Of a stretch of DNA of 64,000 bases, positions 1 to 8,591 are shown piece by piece; the first letter of the stretch is position 1; every line of letters begins with the position of its first letter. The notes under the pieces are model-generated. The model saw only the letters and a list, made by a program, of their open reading frames with translations, searched no databases and had not been told where the DNA came from. The DNA lies in contig NZ_AUIK01000036.1 of the NCBI RefSeq assembly GCF_000423665.1, positions 17,516 to 81,515 on the forward strand, in the 5' to 3' direction. This DNA is from Solirubrobacter soli DSM 22325. GTDB taxonomy: Bacteria; Actinomycetota; Thermoleophilia; Solirubrobacterales; Solirubrobacteraceae. A program made the position numbers and the translations under genes.

Positions 1-502
1 CGGCCTCGGCAGGATCGCGGTCCAGCATCACGAGCGACTCGACGGCTCCGGCTATCCCCGTGGCCTGTCCGGCGATCAGATCGAGCCGACCGTGCGGTTG
101 CTGGCCGCGGCGGACGTCTACCAGGCGCTGCGCGAGCCGCGTCCGCACCGGCCGGCTCGCGCCGCGCAGGACGCGGCAGGCGAGCTGCGCCGAGAGGTCA
201 CCGCCGGACGGCTCGACGGCGACGCGGTCGACAGCGTCCTGCGGGCCGCGGGCCACAAGGTCGGGCGTCGGCGCGAGTGGCCCGCGGGCCTGACGACGCG
301 CGAACTCGAAGTACTCAGGCTGTTGGCCCGAGGACTGTCGAACAAACAGATCGCCGCGGAGCTGGTGATCTCACCGAAGACCGCCGGCAGCCACGTCGAA
401 CACATCTACCGCAAGATCGACGCGTCCAACCGCGCCCAGGCCAGCCTGTTCGCGCTGCGCCACGGACTGATGCGCGGCGCGCCCGCACCGGACGACGCAT
501 AG
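1..502 (+). CDS. HD-GYP phosphohydrolase with C-terminal LuxR-type HTH (5' partial)
   Basis: The frame is open from base 2 and lacks its start. The first visible residues include HHERLDGSGYPRGL, the signature of HD-GYP domains, which typically hydrolyse cyclic di-GMP or a related nucleotide. The last 65 residues form a LuxR/GerE helix-turn-helix (LTTRELEVLRLLARGLSNKQ followed by ELVISPKTAGSHVEHIYRKI). The protein therefore joins a probable second-messenger phosphodiesterase to a DNA-binding domain. A similar layout occurs in actinobacterial regulators. Ligand and targets cannot be read from this fragment. Confidence 0.85.
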   Translation, partial: GLGRIAVQHHERLDGSGYPRGLSGDQIEPTVRLLAAADVYQALREPRPHRPARAAQDAAGELRREVTAGRLDGDAVDSVLRAAGHKVGRRREWPAGLTTRELEVLRLLARGLSNKQIAAELVISPKTAGSHVEHIYRKIDASNRAQASLFALRHGLMRGAPAPDDA

Positions 503-595
503 ACCCGCCTCCAAAGATCGGGCGAATGCCCGATGCCGTCTACGCGCCCGGTTGCGAGCCTGCCCGCATCGCACCACACCAGCTCGGAGGACACC

Positions 596-1456
596 ATGAG
601 CACCACGCAGAGCACGCCGGCGTCGCAGGGTCAGCGCGTTCACGCCAACGGCATCGACATCCACTACCTCGACCAGGGTCGGGGTGAGCCACTCGTGTTG
701 CTGCACGGCGGCGTCGTGTCGACCAACCCGATCTGGGCGGGCGTGCCGGTGGCGTACGCCGGCCACATGGACCGGCTCGCCGAGCACTTCCGGGTGATCG
801 CGCCGGACACGCGCGGCTGCGGCAAGACCGCTCACACGGACGGGCCGATCAGCTTCGACCTGCTCGCCGACGACGTCGCGGCCCTGATCGACGCGCTCGA
901 CCTCGAGCGACCGTTGGTCGTCGGCTTCAGCGAGGGCGCGGTCACCGCGACCGTGCTCGGGATCCGGCACCCCGACGCCATCCGCGCGCTCGTCAACCAC
1001 GCCGGCTTCGACGCGTTCGACCCGCAGGCACCGACGATCGCGATGATGCGCCAGATCCTCGGCGGCACCCCCGACGCGACCGCACCCGACCCGGACGCCG
1101 CGGCGCGCGGGTTCGAGGCCTCAGAGCAGATGCGGCCGATGCTCGAGCTGATGAAGCGCGACCAGGACAGCGGCCAAGGGCAGGGACACTGGCGCACGTA
1201 CCTGCGCCTCTGCTGGGACCGCTGCACCCGGCCTCCCGGCTACACCCACGCCGATCTCGCGGAGATCACCGTTCCGACTCTGATCCTCGTCGGCGACCGC
1301 GACGACTTCTGCACCGTCGAGCAGGCCGTCACCGCCTACCGGGCGCTCTCGGACGGCGAGCTCGCGATCCTGCCCGGCCACGGCCACTACATCCCGCCGG
1401 CCGCGATCGACACGACCGTCGAGTTCCTCTCGCGCCGGCCCGCCGCCGGATCGTGA
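596..1456 (+). CDS. alpha/beta hydrolase
   Basis: A 286-residue alpha/beta-hydrolase fold protein. The oxyanion loop HGG lies near residue 37, the nucleophile elbow GFSEGA has its serine near residue 112, an acid-bearing GDRDDF segment follows, and the catalytic histidine sits in GHGHY near the C-terminus. I chose ATG 596 because GGAGGA lies 5 bp upstream; an upstream in-frame ATG at 533 has no such site. There is no signal peptide, so it is probably cytoplasmic. The substrate is unknown; epoxide-hydrolase-like and haloperoxidase-like proteins share this arrangement. It converges on the lipoprotein gene, with 3 bp between the stops. Confidence 0.85.
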   Translation: MSTTQSTPASQGQRVHANGIDIHYLDQGRGEPLVLLHGGVVSTNPIWAGVPVAYAGHMDRLAEHFRVIAPDTRGCGKTAHTDGPISFDLLADDVAALIDALDLERPLVVGFSEGAVTATVLGIRHPDAIRALVNHAGFDAFDPQAPTIAMMRQILGGTPDATAPDPDAAARGFEASEQMRPMLELMKRDQDSGQGQGHWRTYLRLCWDRCTRPPGYTHADLAEITVPTLILVGDRDDFCTVEQAVTAYRALSDGELAILPGHGHYIPPAAIDTTVEFLSRRPAAGS

Positions 1457-1459
1457 CGG

Positions 1460-2482
1460 CTACTCGGGCTTGCCGTAACTGGCGAAGTAGGTCTTGTCGT
1501 CGCTGACGCAGTAGACCGTCGGGCTGTCCGTTCCGCTCGTGTCGAGGCGCTTGCATTCGTAGCCGGTGTCGAGCTCGGCCTCGCCGTCGATGGGAGCGTC
1601 CAGCAGTTCGTCGCCGTATTTCTCGAGCTCGTCCTCGACCTCGTCGCAGCCGACGCCCTTCGCCGTGATCGCGTCCCAGTCATCGGTGTTGGCGCACGGT
1701 TCGACCGTGTCGTCCTCGGCCGCGTCGCCGGGCTCTCCGACGTAGGTGGCGTGGAAGTTCGCATCGCCGCTCACGCACCGCACCGTCGGGTCCGTGGCCT
1801 CGCTCGTGTCCACGCGCGTGCACCTGAAGTTGCTGCTGAGCCTGACGGTCGCGCCGCTTCTGGCTCTCGTGAGCCGGTCCGTGTAGGTCTTGAGGTCGCC
1901 CTTGACTTCGGGGCAGTCGACATTCGTCACCGTGATCGCGTCCCAGCCGGCCGTCTTCGTGCACACACCGACGACCTTCACCGGGTCTCGGTCCCGGTCT
2001 CGGCCCTGTGACCCGGGTGGTGCCGGAGCCGGACGCGTGTCGAGGCTGAAGCGGACCGTCGCATCGCCCTTGGTGCAGCGGATCGTCACGTCCCGGGAGG
2101 TCCTGTCGACCCGCGCGCAGGAGTAGCGGTCGACGTCGGACTCGCTCGAACCCAGGCGCTCCCAGCGAGAGGCGCCGCTCGTGAGCAGCTCGTTCGCCTC
2201 GGCGCAGGTCGCGATTCGCGCGGTGATGTCGAAGAACTTCTCCACGGGGGCGCAATACCGGACCGCCCGCGACACTCTCGGGGTGGGCGTCTCCGTCGCG
2301 GTCTCGGTCGCTGTCGCCGTCCCGGTCGGCACCGCAGGGCCCTTGACCGGCCCTGGCGTCCGCGTCGGGACCGCGGGCCCCTTGACGGGGCCGCCGCCGG
2401 CGACATCGTCACTGCCGTTGCGGCAACCGCCAAGCGCGAACGTCAAGACGACCAACAGCACGGATGCGCGCGTCGCGAACAT
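1460..2482 (-). CDS. lipoprotein with three tandem Cys-containing modules
   Basis: A 340-residue protein with a hydrophobic N-terminus ending in a lipobox (FALGGC, Cys 20), so it is probably lipid-anchored outside the membrane. A linker follows with two copies of GPVKGPAVPT and a Thr/Glu-rich stretch. The rest is three diverged copies of one module of roughly 80 residues. Copies two and three begin WDAITVTNVDC and WDAITAKGVGC; each module contains a Cys pair in the pattern C-x-R-x-D/T...VxC followed by a short strand. Paired cysteines suggest disulfides. I do not recognise the family; modular structure suggests binding rather than catalysis. Confidence 0.75.
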   Translation of the reverse strand: MFATRASVLLVVLTFALGGCRNGSDDVAGGGPVKGPAVPTRTPGPVKGPAVPTGTATATETATETPTPRVSRAVRYCAPVEKFFDITARIATCAEANELLTSGASRWERLGSSESDVDRYSCARVDRTSRDVTIRCTKGDATVRFSLDTRPAPAPPGSQGRDRDRDPVKVVGVCTKTAGWDAITVTNVDCPEVKGDLKTYTDRLTRARSGATVRLSSNFRCTRVDTSEATDPTVRCVSGDANFHATYVGEPGDAAEDDTVEPCANTDDWDAITAKGVGCDEVEDELEKYGDELLDAPIDGEAELDTGYECKRLDTSGTDSPTVYCVSDDKTYFASYGKPE

Positions 2483-2519
2483 CCGCGCACCCTGTCAGAC
2501 GACGCCGCAGAGCGTCGGA

Positions 2520-3389
2520 TCACGTGGTGTTGAACAGGCTGCAGACGCGGTCGAAGCGGCCCGCCCTGAGATCGGCCGGTGAAATGGCGATCTGCAGCCA
2601 GCCGCCGTCGGGTATGTCGAAGCCGAGCTCTTGGTCGTAGTCGATGGTGAACAGGTGCCGCCATGGCGAGCGCATTCGATCGGTTCGGCTCGCGCATGGG
2701 TCCGGGTTCAGCGGCGTGCCCAGATATCCGAGCAGGTAGTGGTCGCGCTCATCGCGTCCGCCTCGAAGCGCGTCATGAAACTCGAACCAACGCTCGTAGT
2801 CGGTGACCTTGACGCGGCGCAGCGGGGCCATCAGCCGATCAGCGTCGACGGCCAGGCCGGGCACGTCGGGGTGCACTTCGAACCGGAGCCGCGCGGGCTT
2901 GAGTTCGATGATGTCCTGCGCCGGCGAGATGCGTTCGAGCGGCGCGCCTGCTTTTGCGTGCACGACCGCTGAGCACAGACCAGGCCAGACGTCGTAACGG
3001 TCCTCGTCATCGGCTGACCCGTTGACGGTGAAGAAGAGCAGCGAGCCGCCGAGGCGTCGCAGCTCTTTCGCCTCCTTGGGAAGGTCGCGCACCCGGATCT
3101 GGCCCAGGAACGACTGTTGCAGGCCGCGACAGCGCGGCCACGCCGTTCCGACCGGTAGGTCGGGGCGCCCACCGAGTCGCGTCGTGCCTCTTTCGCGCGG
3201 CTCACGCCTGAGCACCTGACGGTCGATCATCACCGCCGGACGCGAGGCTGCAGACACCTGGTCGGCGATCGTCTCGAAACCCGCGGCGTCCAGCGCTCTG
3301 CGTACCTCCGCCGCCCGGAATCCACCGGCTTGCGCGGACGGCGCGGCGACCAGGAGCGCCAACAGGAGCGAGGCGAAAGCGCGCATCAT
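2520..3389 (-). CDS. secreted DUF1963-like protein
   Basis: A 289-residue protein with a signal peptide (MMRAFASLLLALLVAAPSAQA, cleavage after AQA). Mature segments resemble the DUF1963/YwqG family: GGRPDLPVGTAWP, a FLGQIRVRDLP strand, and near the C-terminus DGGWLQIAIS followed by DLRAGRFD. The biochemical role of the family is unknown and most members are cytosolic, so an exported version is mildly unusual. It is preceded on the same strand by the response regulator at 3416-4084, but the gap gives no sign of tight coupling. Confidence 0.7.
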   Translation of the reverse strand: MMRAFASLLLALLVAAPSAQAGGFRAAEVRRALDAAGFETIADQVSAASRPAVMIDRQVLRREPRERGTTRLGGRPDLPVGTAWPRCRGLQQSFLGQIRVRDLPKEAKELRRLGGSLLFFTVNGSADDEDRYDVWPGLCSAVVHAKAGAPLERISPAQDIIELKPARLRFEVHPDVPGLAVDADRLMAPLRRVKVTDYERWFEFHDALRGGRDERDHYLLGYLGTPLNPDPCASRTDRMRSPWRHLFTIDYDQELGFDIPDGGWLQIAISPADLRAGRFDRVCSLFNTT

Positions 3390-3415
3390 CGGCGTGGCAT
3401 CGTACTGGCGCGTTC

Positions 3416-4084
3416 TCAGGAACTGCCGCGCTGCGCGTCCTGGACGAGGAGGGCGATCTGCACGCGGTTGTCGAGCGAGAGCTTCGTCAGCAGGGCGGAC
3501 ACGTGACCCTTCACCGTCGCCAGGCTGAGGTGGAGTTGGGCGGCGATCACGGCGTTGGAGCTCCCCTGCGCGACGGCGAATGCGATCTCTCGCTCTCGCG
3601 GTGAGAGCGCGTCCAGTCGGGCGGCGGCCTCCACATTCCGGCGCTCGGCCTCGCGGTCGCCAGAGAGGCGATCGATCAGCCGGCGCGTGACCGTCGGCGA
3701 CAGCATGCTCTCCCCGGCCGCGACGAGCTCGATCGCGCGGATGATCTCGGTCGGCGGCGTGTCCTTGACGAGGAATCCGGCCGCGCCACGGCGTAGCGCG
3801 CGCAGCACGGCCTCGTCGGTGTCGAAGGTCGTCAACACGACGACCGCCGGCGGGTTGGGCTGCGTGCGCAGCAGGTCGAGCACCGCGAGGCCGTCGAGCC
3901 GTGGCATTCGCAGGTCGAGCAGGATCACATCCGGGTGATGGCGATCGAGCGCGCCCAGCACCTCGGTGCCGTCGGCGGCCTCGCCGACCACCTCGATGCC
4001 ACTCGCGCTGAAGAGCATCAGCCGGATTCCGGCGCGGACCAGCGCATCGTCGTCGACGAGCAGCACGCGGATCACGGCGGCCAC
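3416..4084 (-). CDS. NarL/FixJ-type response regulator
   Basis: A 222-residue two-component regulator. The receiver domain occupies about residues 5-120: acidic pair in LLVDDDALV, phospho-acceptor Asp in DVILLDLRMPRLDG near residue 56, conserved Thr in VVLTTF and Lys in FLVKDTPP. A linker leads to a C-terminal LuxR helix-turn-helix (LSPREREIAFAVAQGSSNAVI, then LHLSLATVKGHVSALLTKL). It overlaps the upstream sensor kinase gene by 13 bp, which makes the two an operon and a likely cognate pair. Target genes are not evident. Confidence 0.93.
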   Translation of the reverse strand: MAAVIRVLLVDDDALVRAGIRLMLFSASGIEVVGEAADGTEVLGALDRHHPDVILLDLRMPRLDGLAVLDLLRTQPNPPAVVVLTTFDTDEAVLRALRRGAAGFLVKDTPPTEIIRAIELVAAGESMLSPTVTRRLIDRLSGDREAERRNVEAAARLDALSPREREIAFAVAQGSSNAVIAAQLHLSLATVKGHVSALLTKLSLDNRVQIALLVQDAQRGSS

Positions 4085-5223
4085 GGAATCGTCGCGGTCA
4101 ATCGGAAGCCGCCACCGGCCGGCGCTTCGTGCTCGAGCGCGCCCCCGGTGAGCAACAAGCGCTCCGCGAGCCCGATCAGGCCCGTCCCCGCGCCCACGTG
4201 CTCACCGGAACGGCCGCCGCCGCCATTGACGACCTCGACCCGGATCTGCTCCCCGGGCGCGCCGGCGAGCGAGATCGAGACCGGCTGCCCGGCCGCGTGC
4301 TTGCGCGCGTTGGTCAGCGCCTCTTGCAGGACCCGGTAGACGGTCCGGCCGGCCAGCGTGGGCACGGGCCGGTCTCCAAGCTCGTCGAGCAGGGTCACGT
4401 CCATCCCGGCCTCCCGGTTCTGCGCGACGAGGTCGCCGACGTCGGCGATCGTGGGCTGCGGCGGCTGCGCCGCGCGGCCGCCCGGGTCGGCGCGCAGTAT
4501 GCCGAGCACCTCGCGCAGCTCCTCCTGCGCGGCTCGCGCGCTGGTCCGGATCACGCTCGCCGCCCGGACGATCTCCTCGCGCGGCGCGTCGGGGCTGACC
4601 TCGAGCGCGCCCGCGTGGACGCTGAGCAACGAGATCCGGTGGGCGAGCACGTCGTGCATCTCGCGCGCGATCCGCGCCCGCTCGGTCAGTCGCGCGTCAC
4701 GCACCCGCAACTGCTGCTCGGCGTGCAGGCGATCGACGAGCTCGCGCCGCGCGCGAACGAACGAGCCGAGCGCCAGCGCCACGATCGCGTACGTGGACCA
4801 CACGGCGAAGAAGCCCGCGTCGAGGTAGATCGCCGACGCAACGGCCGTGGCGGCGATCGCGCCTACCGTCGCCTCCAGCGCGCGGCGCGGCCGTGCGTGG
4901 ATCGCCGCCGAGAAGATCGCCACGTGGGCCGCGTGCACCGACGCGCTGCTGGCCGCCGACAACGCCACCGTCAACCACGCCACGGCGACCGGATGTCGCC
5001 TGCGAGCCCACAACGACAGGCACGCGGGGACCGACAGCGCAACGTTGAGCGCGACGAGCTCGTCGGGGTGGGTGATCGCCGTGCTCGCGGCGGCGAACAC
5101 CGCGAACGCGAACATCAGCGAGTCCACCAGCCGGTCCCGTGCCGGACCACCGGATCCCAGCTCCAGCCCCAACAGCAGCCGTTCCCAGCGCGGGAGCGAG
5201 CCGTCAAGTTCCGCGGTGTCCAT
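4072..5223 (-). CDS. membrane sensor histidine kinase, NarL-family partner
   Basis: A 383-residue kinase. About five hydrophobic segments fill the N-terminal 150 residues with little extracellular loop, so it may sense something in or at the membrane. A HisKA_3 dimerisation domain follows with the phospho-acceptor His in ERARIAREMHDVLAHRIS. The C-terminal ATPase has the N-box in QEALTNARKHA and a G-box in GAGTGLIGLAERL. It overlaps the response regulator at 3416-4084 and is divergent from the membrane protein gene at 5303, with about 80 bp between them as the likely promoter region for both. Confidence 0.92.
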   Translation of the reverse strand: MDTAELDGSLPRWERLLLGLELGSGGPARDRLVDSLMFAFAVFAAASTAITHPDELVALNVALSVPACLSLWARRRHPVAVAWLTVALSAASSASVHAAHVAIFSAAIHARPRRALEATVGAIAATAVASAIYLDAGFFAVWSTYAIVALALGSFVRARRELVDRLHAEQQLRVRDARLTERARIAREMHDVLAHRISLLSVHAGALEVSPDAPREEIVRAASVIRTSARAAQEELREVLGILRADPGGRAAQPPQPTIADVGDLVAQNREAGMDVTLLDELGDRPVPTLAGRTVYRVLQEALTNARKHAAGQPVSISLAGAPGEQIRVEVVNGGGGRSGEHVGAGTGLIGLAERLLLTGGALEHEAPAGGGFRLTATIPWPP

Positions 5224-5302
5224 TGCCGTTCAACGTAGGGCATCCAGCCCCGACTTAAGTCGGGATCGGCGCGGTCCCATCAGCCGTGGTGGGCGCTACC
5301 GC

Positions 5303-5929
5303 ATGGCACCGATCATGCGGCCCGTGACCGCTACCGAACTTCCCACGACGCTCCAGCACCTGTTGCAGGCGAACGCCGACTCCAACCCGGCGTTCGACGC
5401 GCTCCTCCACGACTACGCCAAGTACCACGCGGTGCTGGCGGTGCTCGGCGGGCTCGTGACGAGCGGCCTCGTGCTGCTGACCGTCCGGGCATGGAGACGA
5501 TCGCGCGCGCTCGCCGTGGCGAGCGCCGCGCTGGGCCTGCTGACGGCGTTGATCGTGTTCGCGAACGCCGGCAACGCCCTCAACCCCCGGCACGGCCTCG
5601 AAGGCACCATCCCGATGCTGCGCGCGACGCAGCCCGGGACGGAGCCGGCGCGGGTGCAACAGGCCACGAACGCGTGGCTGCGCTCCGGCAGCGCCGACGA
5701 GCCGCGGTTGCTTCAGGACAAGATCGACGCCCGCCTGTCATGGCAGCGTCCCAAGGCGATCATCACCAGCGTCCTGTTCGCCGCCTTCGTCGGTCTCTGC
5801 ATCCGGGTCCGGCGCCGGCGGATCGTGACCGCGGTCGCGCTGCTCTGCACCCTCGCGCTGCTGGTGATGGCCGTGGCGAACACGCAGGCGTCATTCGCGC
5901 CCATGTTCCTGACGGTGCTCTACGGCTAG
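5303..5929 (+). CDS. integral membrane protein, unknown function
   Basis: About 208 residues with four predicted membrane segments: one from roughly residue 38, one after the basic RAWRRSRA stretch, and two in the C-terminal third after KAIITSVLFAAFVGLC. Between the second and third lies a polar region (about residues 100-150) that is probably extracytoplasmic. Two ATG codons (5303 and 5315) and a GTG at 5324 are possible starts; none has a strong ribosome-binding site. Divergently arranged with a two-component system, but no functional link can be drawn. Confidence 0.6.
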   Translation: MAPIMRPVTATELPTTLQHLLQANADSNPAFDALLHDYAKYHAVLAVLGGLVTSGLVLLTVRAWRRSRALAVASAALGLLTALIVFANAGNALNPRHGLEGTIPMLRATQPGTEPARVQQATNAWLRSGSADEPRLLQDKIDARLSWQRPKAIITSVLFAAFVGLCIRVRRRRIVTAVALLCTLALLVMAVANTQASFAPMFLTVLYG

Positions 5930-5976
5930 TGCCCTGACCGCTGGCGGGTTCACGCGGCGACGAGTACGGTCGGTGG

Positions 5977-6507
5977 ATGACCCGAGCCCTCGTCATCGTC
6001 GACATCCAGCGCGACTACTTCCCCGGCGGCAAGATGCCGCTGCACGAGCCGGAAGCCGCGTCGGAGAAGGCCGCGCAGGTTCTCGAGGCGTTTCGCGCCG
6101 CCGGCGACCCCGTGATCCACGTGCAGCACCTCAGCCCCGTCGGTGACGGGTTCCTGGAAGAAGGGACCGAAGGCGCCGAGATCGTGCTCTCGCCTCGGGA
6201 GGGCGAGAGGCTGATCACCAAGCGAACGCCGAATTCGTTTCTCGGCACCGACCTCGAACAGACGCTGCGCGGCCTCGACGTCGAGGAGGTCGTGGTGACC
6301 GGGATGATGACCAGCATGTGCGTCGACGCGACCACACGCGCCGGCGCGGACCTCGGGTTCAAGATGACGCTCGTTCCGGACGCCTGCGCCGCTCCCGACC
6401 TCGAGTTCGGCGGGCGCAAGGTGGACGCGCGGGACGTGCACGCGTCGTTCGTCGCCGCTCTCGGCCAGTTCTACGCCACCGTGACGCCCGCGGACGAGAT
6501 CTGCTGA
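5977..6507 (+). CDS. isochorismatase-family cysteine hydrolase
   Basis: A 176-residue single-domain hydrolase of the isochorismatase/nicotinamidase superfamily. The catalytic triad is visible: Asp in VIVDIQRDYFPGG near residue 9, Lys in LITKRTPNSF near residue 85, and Cys in GMMTSMCVDATTRAG near residue 115. A cis-peptide-type VVTGMM precedes the Cys as in the family. Substrate could be nicotinamide, a carbamoyl amide or similar; sequence alone does not separate these. No obvious operon partner. Confidence 0.88.
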   Translation: MTRALVIVDIQRDYFPGGKMPLHEPEAASEKAAQVLEAFRAAGDPVIHVQHLSPVGDGFLEEGTEGAEIVLSPREGERLITKRTPNSFLGTDLEQTLRGLDVEEVVVTGMMTSMCVDATTRAGADLGFKMTLVPDACAAPDLEFGGRKVDARDVHASFVAALGQFYATVTPADEIC

Positions 6508-6534
6508 ACACTCGCGACGCGACACCGAAGTGCG

Positions 6535-7122
6535 TCAAGAGATCGACGGCGGCCAGCGATGTCCGCGCCACTCGTCCCATGTCGCGAATCCAGCGGGCGG
6601 GTCATCGATGGGCTCAGTGCCGTGGAGTTCGCCTGGCGTCGGGATGTCGAATCCGGCGGCCCACTCGGCAAGTTCCTCGTCGGACATGGGCCACGTCGTG
6701 TGTGGCGCCACGGCTTGGCGTTGGTCGACTCGTCTCCGCTGCTCCGCCGGTGCGAGTTCGAGGTAGCGCATCTCGACCGTCGCTCCGCGGTCTGCTGCTG
6801 CCTGCCGCAGAGCCGAGCGCTCGTCCCGGCTCCAGAGGCCGTAGTCGATCACCACGTTGATGCCGAGCTCAAGTGCGCGCAGCCCGATCTGAATGAGCCG
6901 TCCTTCGATCACTTCCTGAGCCGACGGCGGGTTCTCATGCCCGTACAGCGCCTTCACCCACTCGTCCTTGGTGAGACGGAGGGCCTTGTGCTCGACCTCG
7001 ATACGCCGCGCGGCAGTCGTCTTCCCGGTGCTTGGAAGTCCCACCATGAGAAACAGGGTTGTCGTCAACAGACGGTCCTTCGCTTGCATGGGGGTGGGCA
7101 GGAAAACCTTCCTATGAGTCAA
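6535..7122 (-). CDS. P-loop kinase (zeta-toxin/chloramphenicol-phosphotransferase-like)
   Basis: A 195-residue P-loop ATPase with Walker A GLPSTGKTT near residue 28, a following basic TKDEW segment and a second hydrophobic strand ending in VVIDYGLW. Such small AAA-type kinases include zeta toxins and antibiotic phosphotransferases; here no antitoxin-like partner is adjacent. The annotated start is TTG 7122, preceded by AAGGGA 3 bp upstream; an ATG at 7089 would remove 11 residues but has no ribosome-binding site. A perfect palindrome lies 23 bp upstream of the start. Confidence 0.65.
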   Translation of the reverse strand: MTHRKVFLPTPMQAKDRLLTTTLFLMVGLPSTGKTTAARRIEVEHKALRLTKDEWVKALYGHENPPSAQEVIEGRLIQIGLRALELGINVVIDYGLWSRDERSALRQAAADRGATVEMRYLELAPAEQRRRVDQRQAVAPHTTWPMSDEELAEWAAGFDIPTPGELHGTEPIDDPPAGFATWDEWRGHRWPPSIS

Positions 7123-7144
7123 GTTTCCCTTGCCACCCCCGGGG

Positions 7145-7162
7145 CGCGGCGGTACCGCCGCG
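7145..7162. promoter_or_regulatory. 18-bp perfect palindrome upstream of the kinase gene
   Basis: CGCGGCGGTACCGCCGCG reads identically on both strands. It lies between the stop of the acetyltransferase (7177) and the start of the kinase (7122), both on the minus strand. No T-run follows, so a classical terminator is not supported. An operator or a folded mRNA element in front of the kinase is possible. Confidence 0.35.
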
Positions 7163-7176
7163 GTCCAGATGCCTGC

Positions 7177-7674
7177 TCAGGCGAGCCGGCGGTGCATGAC
7201 GTGGAGCCCCACGAGCCCGTGTTCCGGGTGGTCGAACGCCTCCGGCACCGTGCCCACGATCGTGAACCCGAGCGACTCGTACAACGCGACCGCGCCGGTG
7301 TTCGTGGCCGCGACCGCGTTGAACTGCATCGCCTGGAACCCTGCCGCACCCGCCCATGCGAGCGCGTCCGAGACCAGTGCCCGGCCGAACCCGCGACCAC
7401 GAGCCGACGCGGCCACCATGAAGCTCGCGCTCGCGACGTGCGCGCCCGGGCCCGCGCGGTTGGCGTACATGTTCGCTGTCCCGACGATCGTGTCGCTCGC
7501 GTCGATCGCCACCGTCGTGCGACCCGGCGGGCCGACCATCCACATCGCTCGCGCCACGTCCTCGGTCATCGCCGGGTCGTAGGTGAACGTGTCAGCGGCG
7601 ACGACGACCTCGCGGACGATCCGCCAGATCGCCGGCCAGTCACCCGCCGTCGCATCGCGAATTCCCGACGTCAT
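7177..7674 (-). CDS. GNAT-family N-acetyltransferase
   Basis: A 165-residue acyltransferase covering a whole GNAT domain. Motif A, which binds the acetyl-CoA pyrophosphate, is ARGRGFGRALVSDAL around residues 93-107. Motif B is represented by NTGAVALYESLGFTIVGT near residues 127-144. It probably transfers an acetyl group to a small amine or antibiotic; the acceptor is unknown. The stop is 15 bp before the palindrome at 7145, and the gene follows the YCII gene on the same strand with an 8-bp gap, so the two may be co-transcribed. Confidence 0.88.
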   Translation of the reverse strand: MTSGIRDATAGDWPAIWRIVREVVVAADTFTYDPAMTEDVARAMWMVGPPGRTTVAIDASDTIVGTANMYANRAGPGAHVASASFMVAASARGRGFGRALVSDALAWAGAAGFQAMQFNAVAATNTGAVALYESLGFTIVGTVPEAFDHPEHGLVGLHVMHRRLA

Positions 7675-7682
7675 GCCACCCC

Positions 7683-7964
7683 TCAGGTCAGGTCGAGCCC
7701 CGGAGCGGTCTGGGAGGCGCGGAACTGGATGACCTCGACGGTCGCGACGCCGCCGCGCACGAACGGGTCCTGCGCCGCCAAGGCCTCGATCTCGACACGG
7801 TCATCGCCGCGGGCGAGGATGACGCCGCCCGTGCGCGGGATCTGGCGGCCCGAGACGACGAAACGCCCCGCGGCGTACTGCTCGTTGAGCCACTTCATGT
7901 GCGGGCGCATCAGCGCGTCGACCTCGTCGAGCGGCTTCGTGTAGGTGAGCAGCAGCACGAACAT
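7683..7964 (-). CDS. YCII-family protein
   Basis: A 93-residue ferredoxin-like alpha/beta protein of the YCII family. Visible family features are the N-terminal FVLLLTYTKPLDEVDALMRPHM, a GRFVVSGRQIPRTGG turn, and the conserved DPFV...GVATVEVIQF near the C-terminus. The His in RPHM and the Asp of DPFV are the usual candidate active-site residues, though the reaction is undefined. I prefer ATG 7964 over ATG 7970 because family members begin directly with M-F-V. Probably co-transcribed with the downstream acetyltransferase. Confidence 0.8.
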   Translation of the reverse strand: MFVLLLTYTKPLDEVDALMRPHMKWLNEQYAAGRFVVSGRQIPRTGGVILARGDDRVEIEALAAQDPFVRGGVATVEVIQFRASQTAPGLDLT

Positions 7965-8020
7965 GCCCACGCAAGCTAGCTGCTGGACCTCGCGCGGGGG
8001 CGTGCTCGTATCTCTCAGCG

Positions 8021-8590
8021 ATGCGGATCTGGATCACGCTCGCCCTGCTGTTGTCGATGGCGTCGTGCGGTGCCGACGAGGTCGAGCAGAGACGCCCGGC
8101 GGCGGTCGCGGAAGGCGCGCGCGGCGTCAGCGTCGAGCTGGCCGCCGGCTGGCAGGCCGCGCCCGCCAGCCTCACGCCCAACCTGACCGATCCCCGCGAG
8201 GTCCTCGCGGTCGGCACGTACCCGCTGCGGTTCCGCGAGACCGCGTGCGCCCACATGCCCGGCAGCGCACTCGAGGACCTCGGACCGACCGACGCCCTCG
8301 TCACGGTGCAGGAGCGAGGCGTGGACCCCGGCTCCTCGTGGTCGGACTTCCCGGCGCGGCCCGCCCACTTCGGCCCGGAGCTCGGCGCCGCCTCCGAGGC
8401 CTCGGCCTGCGCGCCCGGAACCCGCTTCACCGACCACTGGTTCCGCTTCAGTCAAGGCGACCGCCACTTCCACGTGCTGGTCGCGTTCGGCCCGCAAGCA
8501 TCTCCCGCCGTGCAGGCCCAGGCGTGGGCGACCCTCGATCGCCTCAGGATCGACCCGGCCATGACCCCCGACTGGCGGTCGAGCGGGTGA
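8021..8590 (+). CDS. putative lipoprotein, unknown function
   Basis: A 189-residue protein with a short hydrophobic leader ending in a lipobox-like LLSMASC (Cys 16), so probably exported and lipid-anchored. The mature part has two further cysteines that could pair (in RETACAHM and EASACAPG) and ends with a helical segment PAVQAQAWATLDRLRID. No family is recognised. Its stop is 2 bp from the stop of the convergent gene at 8592, so the two transcripts meet here. Confidence 0.65.
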   Translation: MRIWITLALLLSMASCGADEVEQRRPAAVAEGARGVSVELAAGWQAAPASLTPNLTDPREVLAVGTYPLRFRETACAHMPGSALEDLGPTDALVTVQERGVDPGSSWSDFPARPAHFGPELGAASEASACAPGTRFTDHWFRFSQGDRHFHVLVAFGPQASPAVQAQAWATLDRLRIDPAMTPDWRSSG

Positions 8591-8591
8591 G

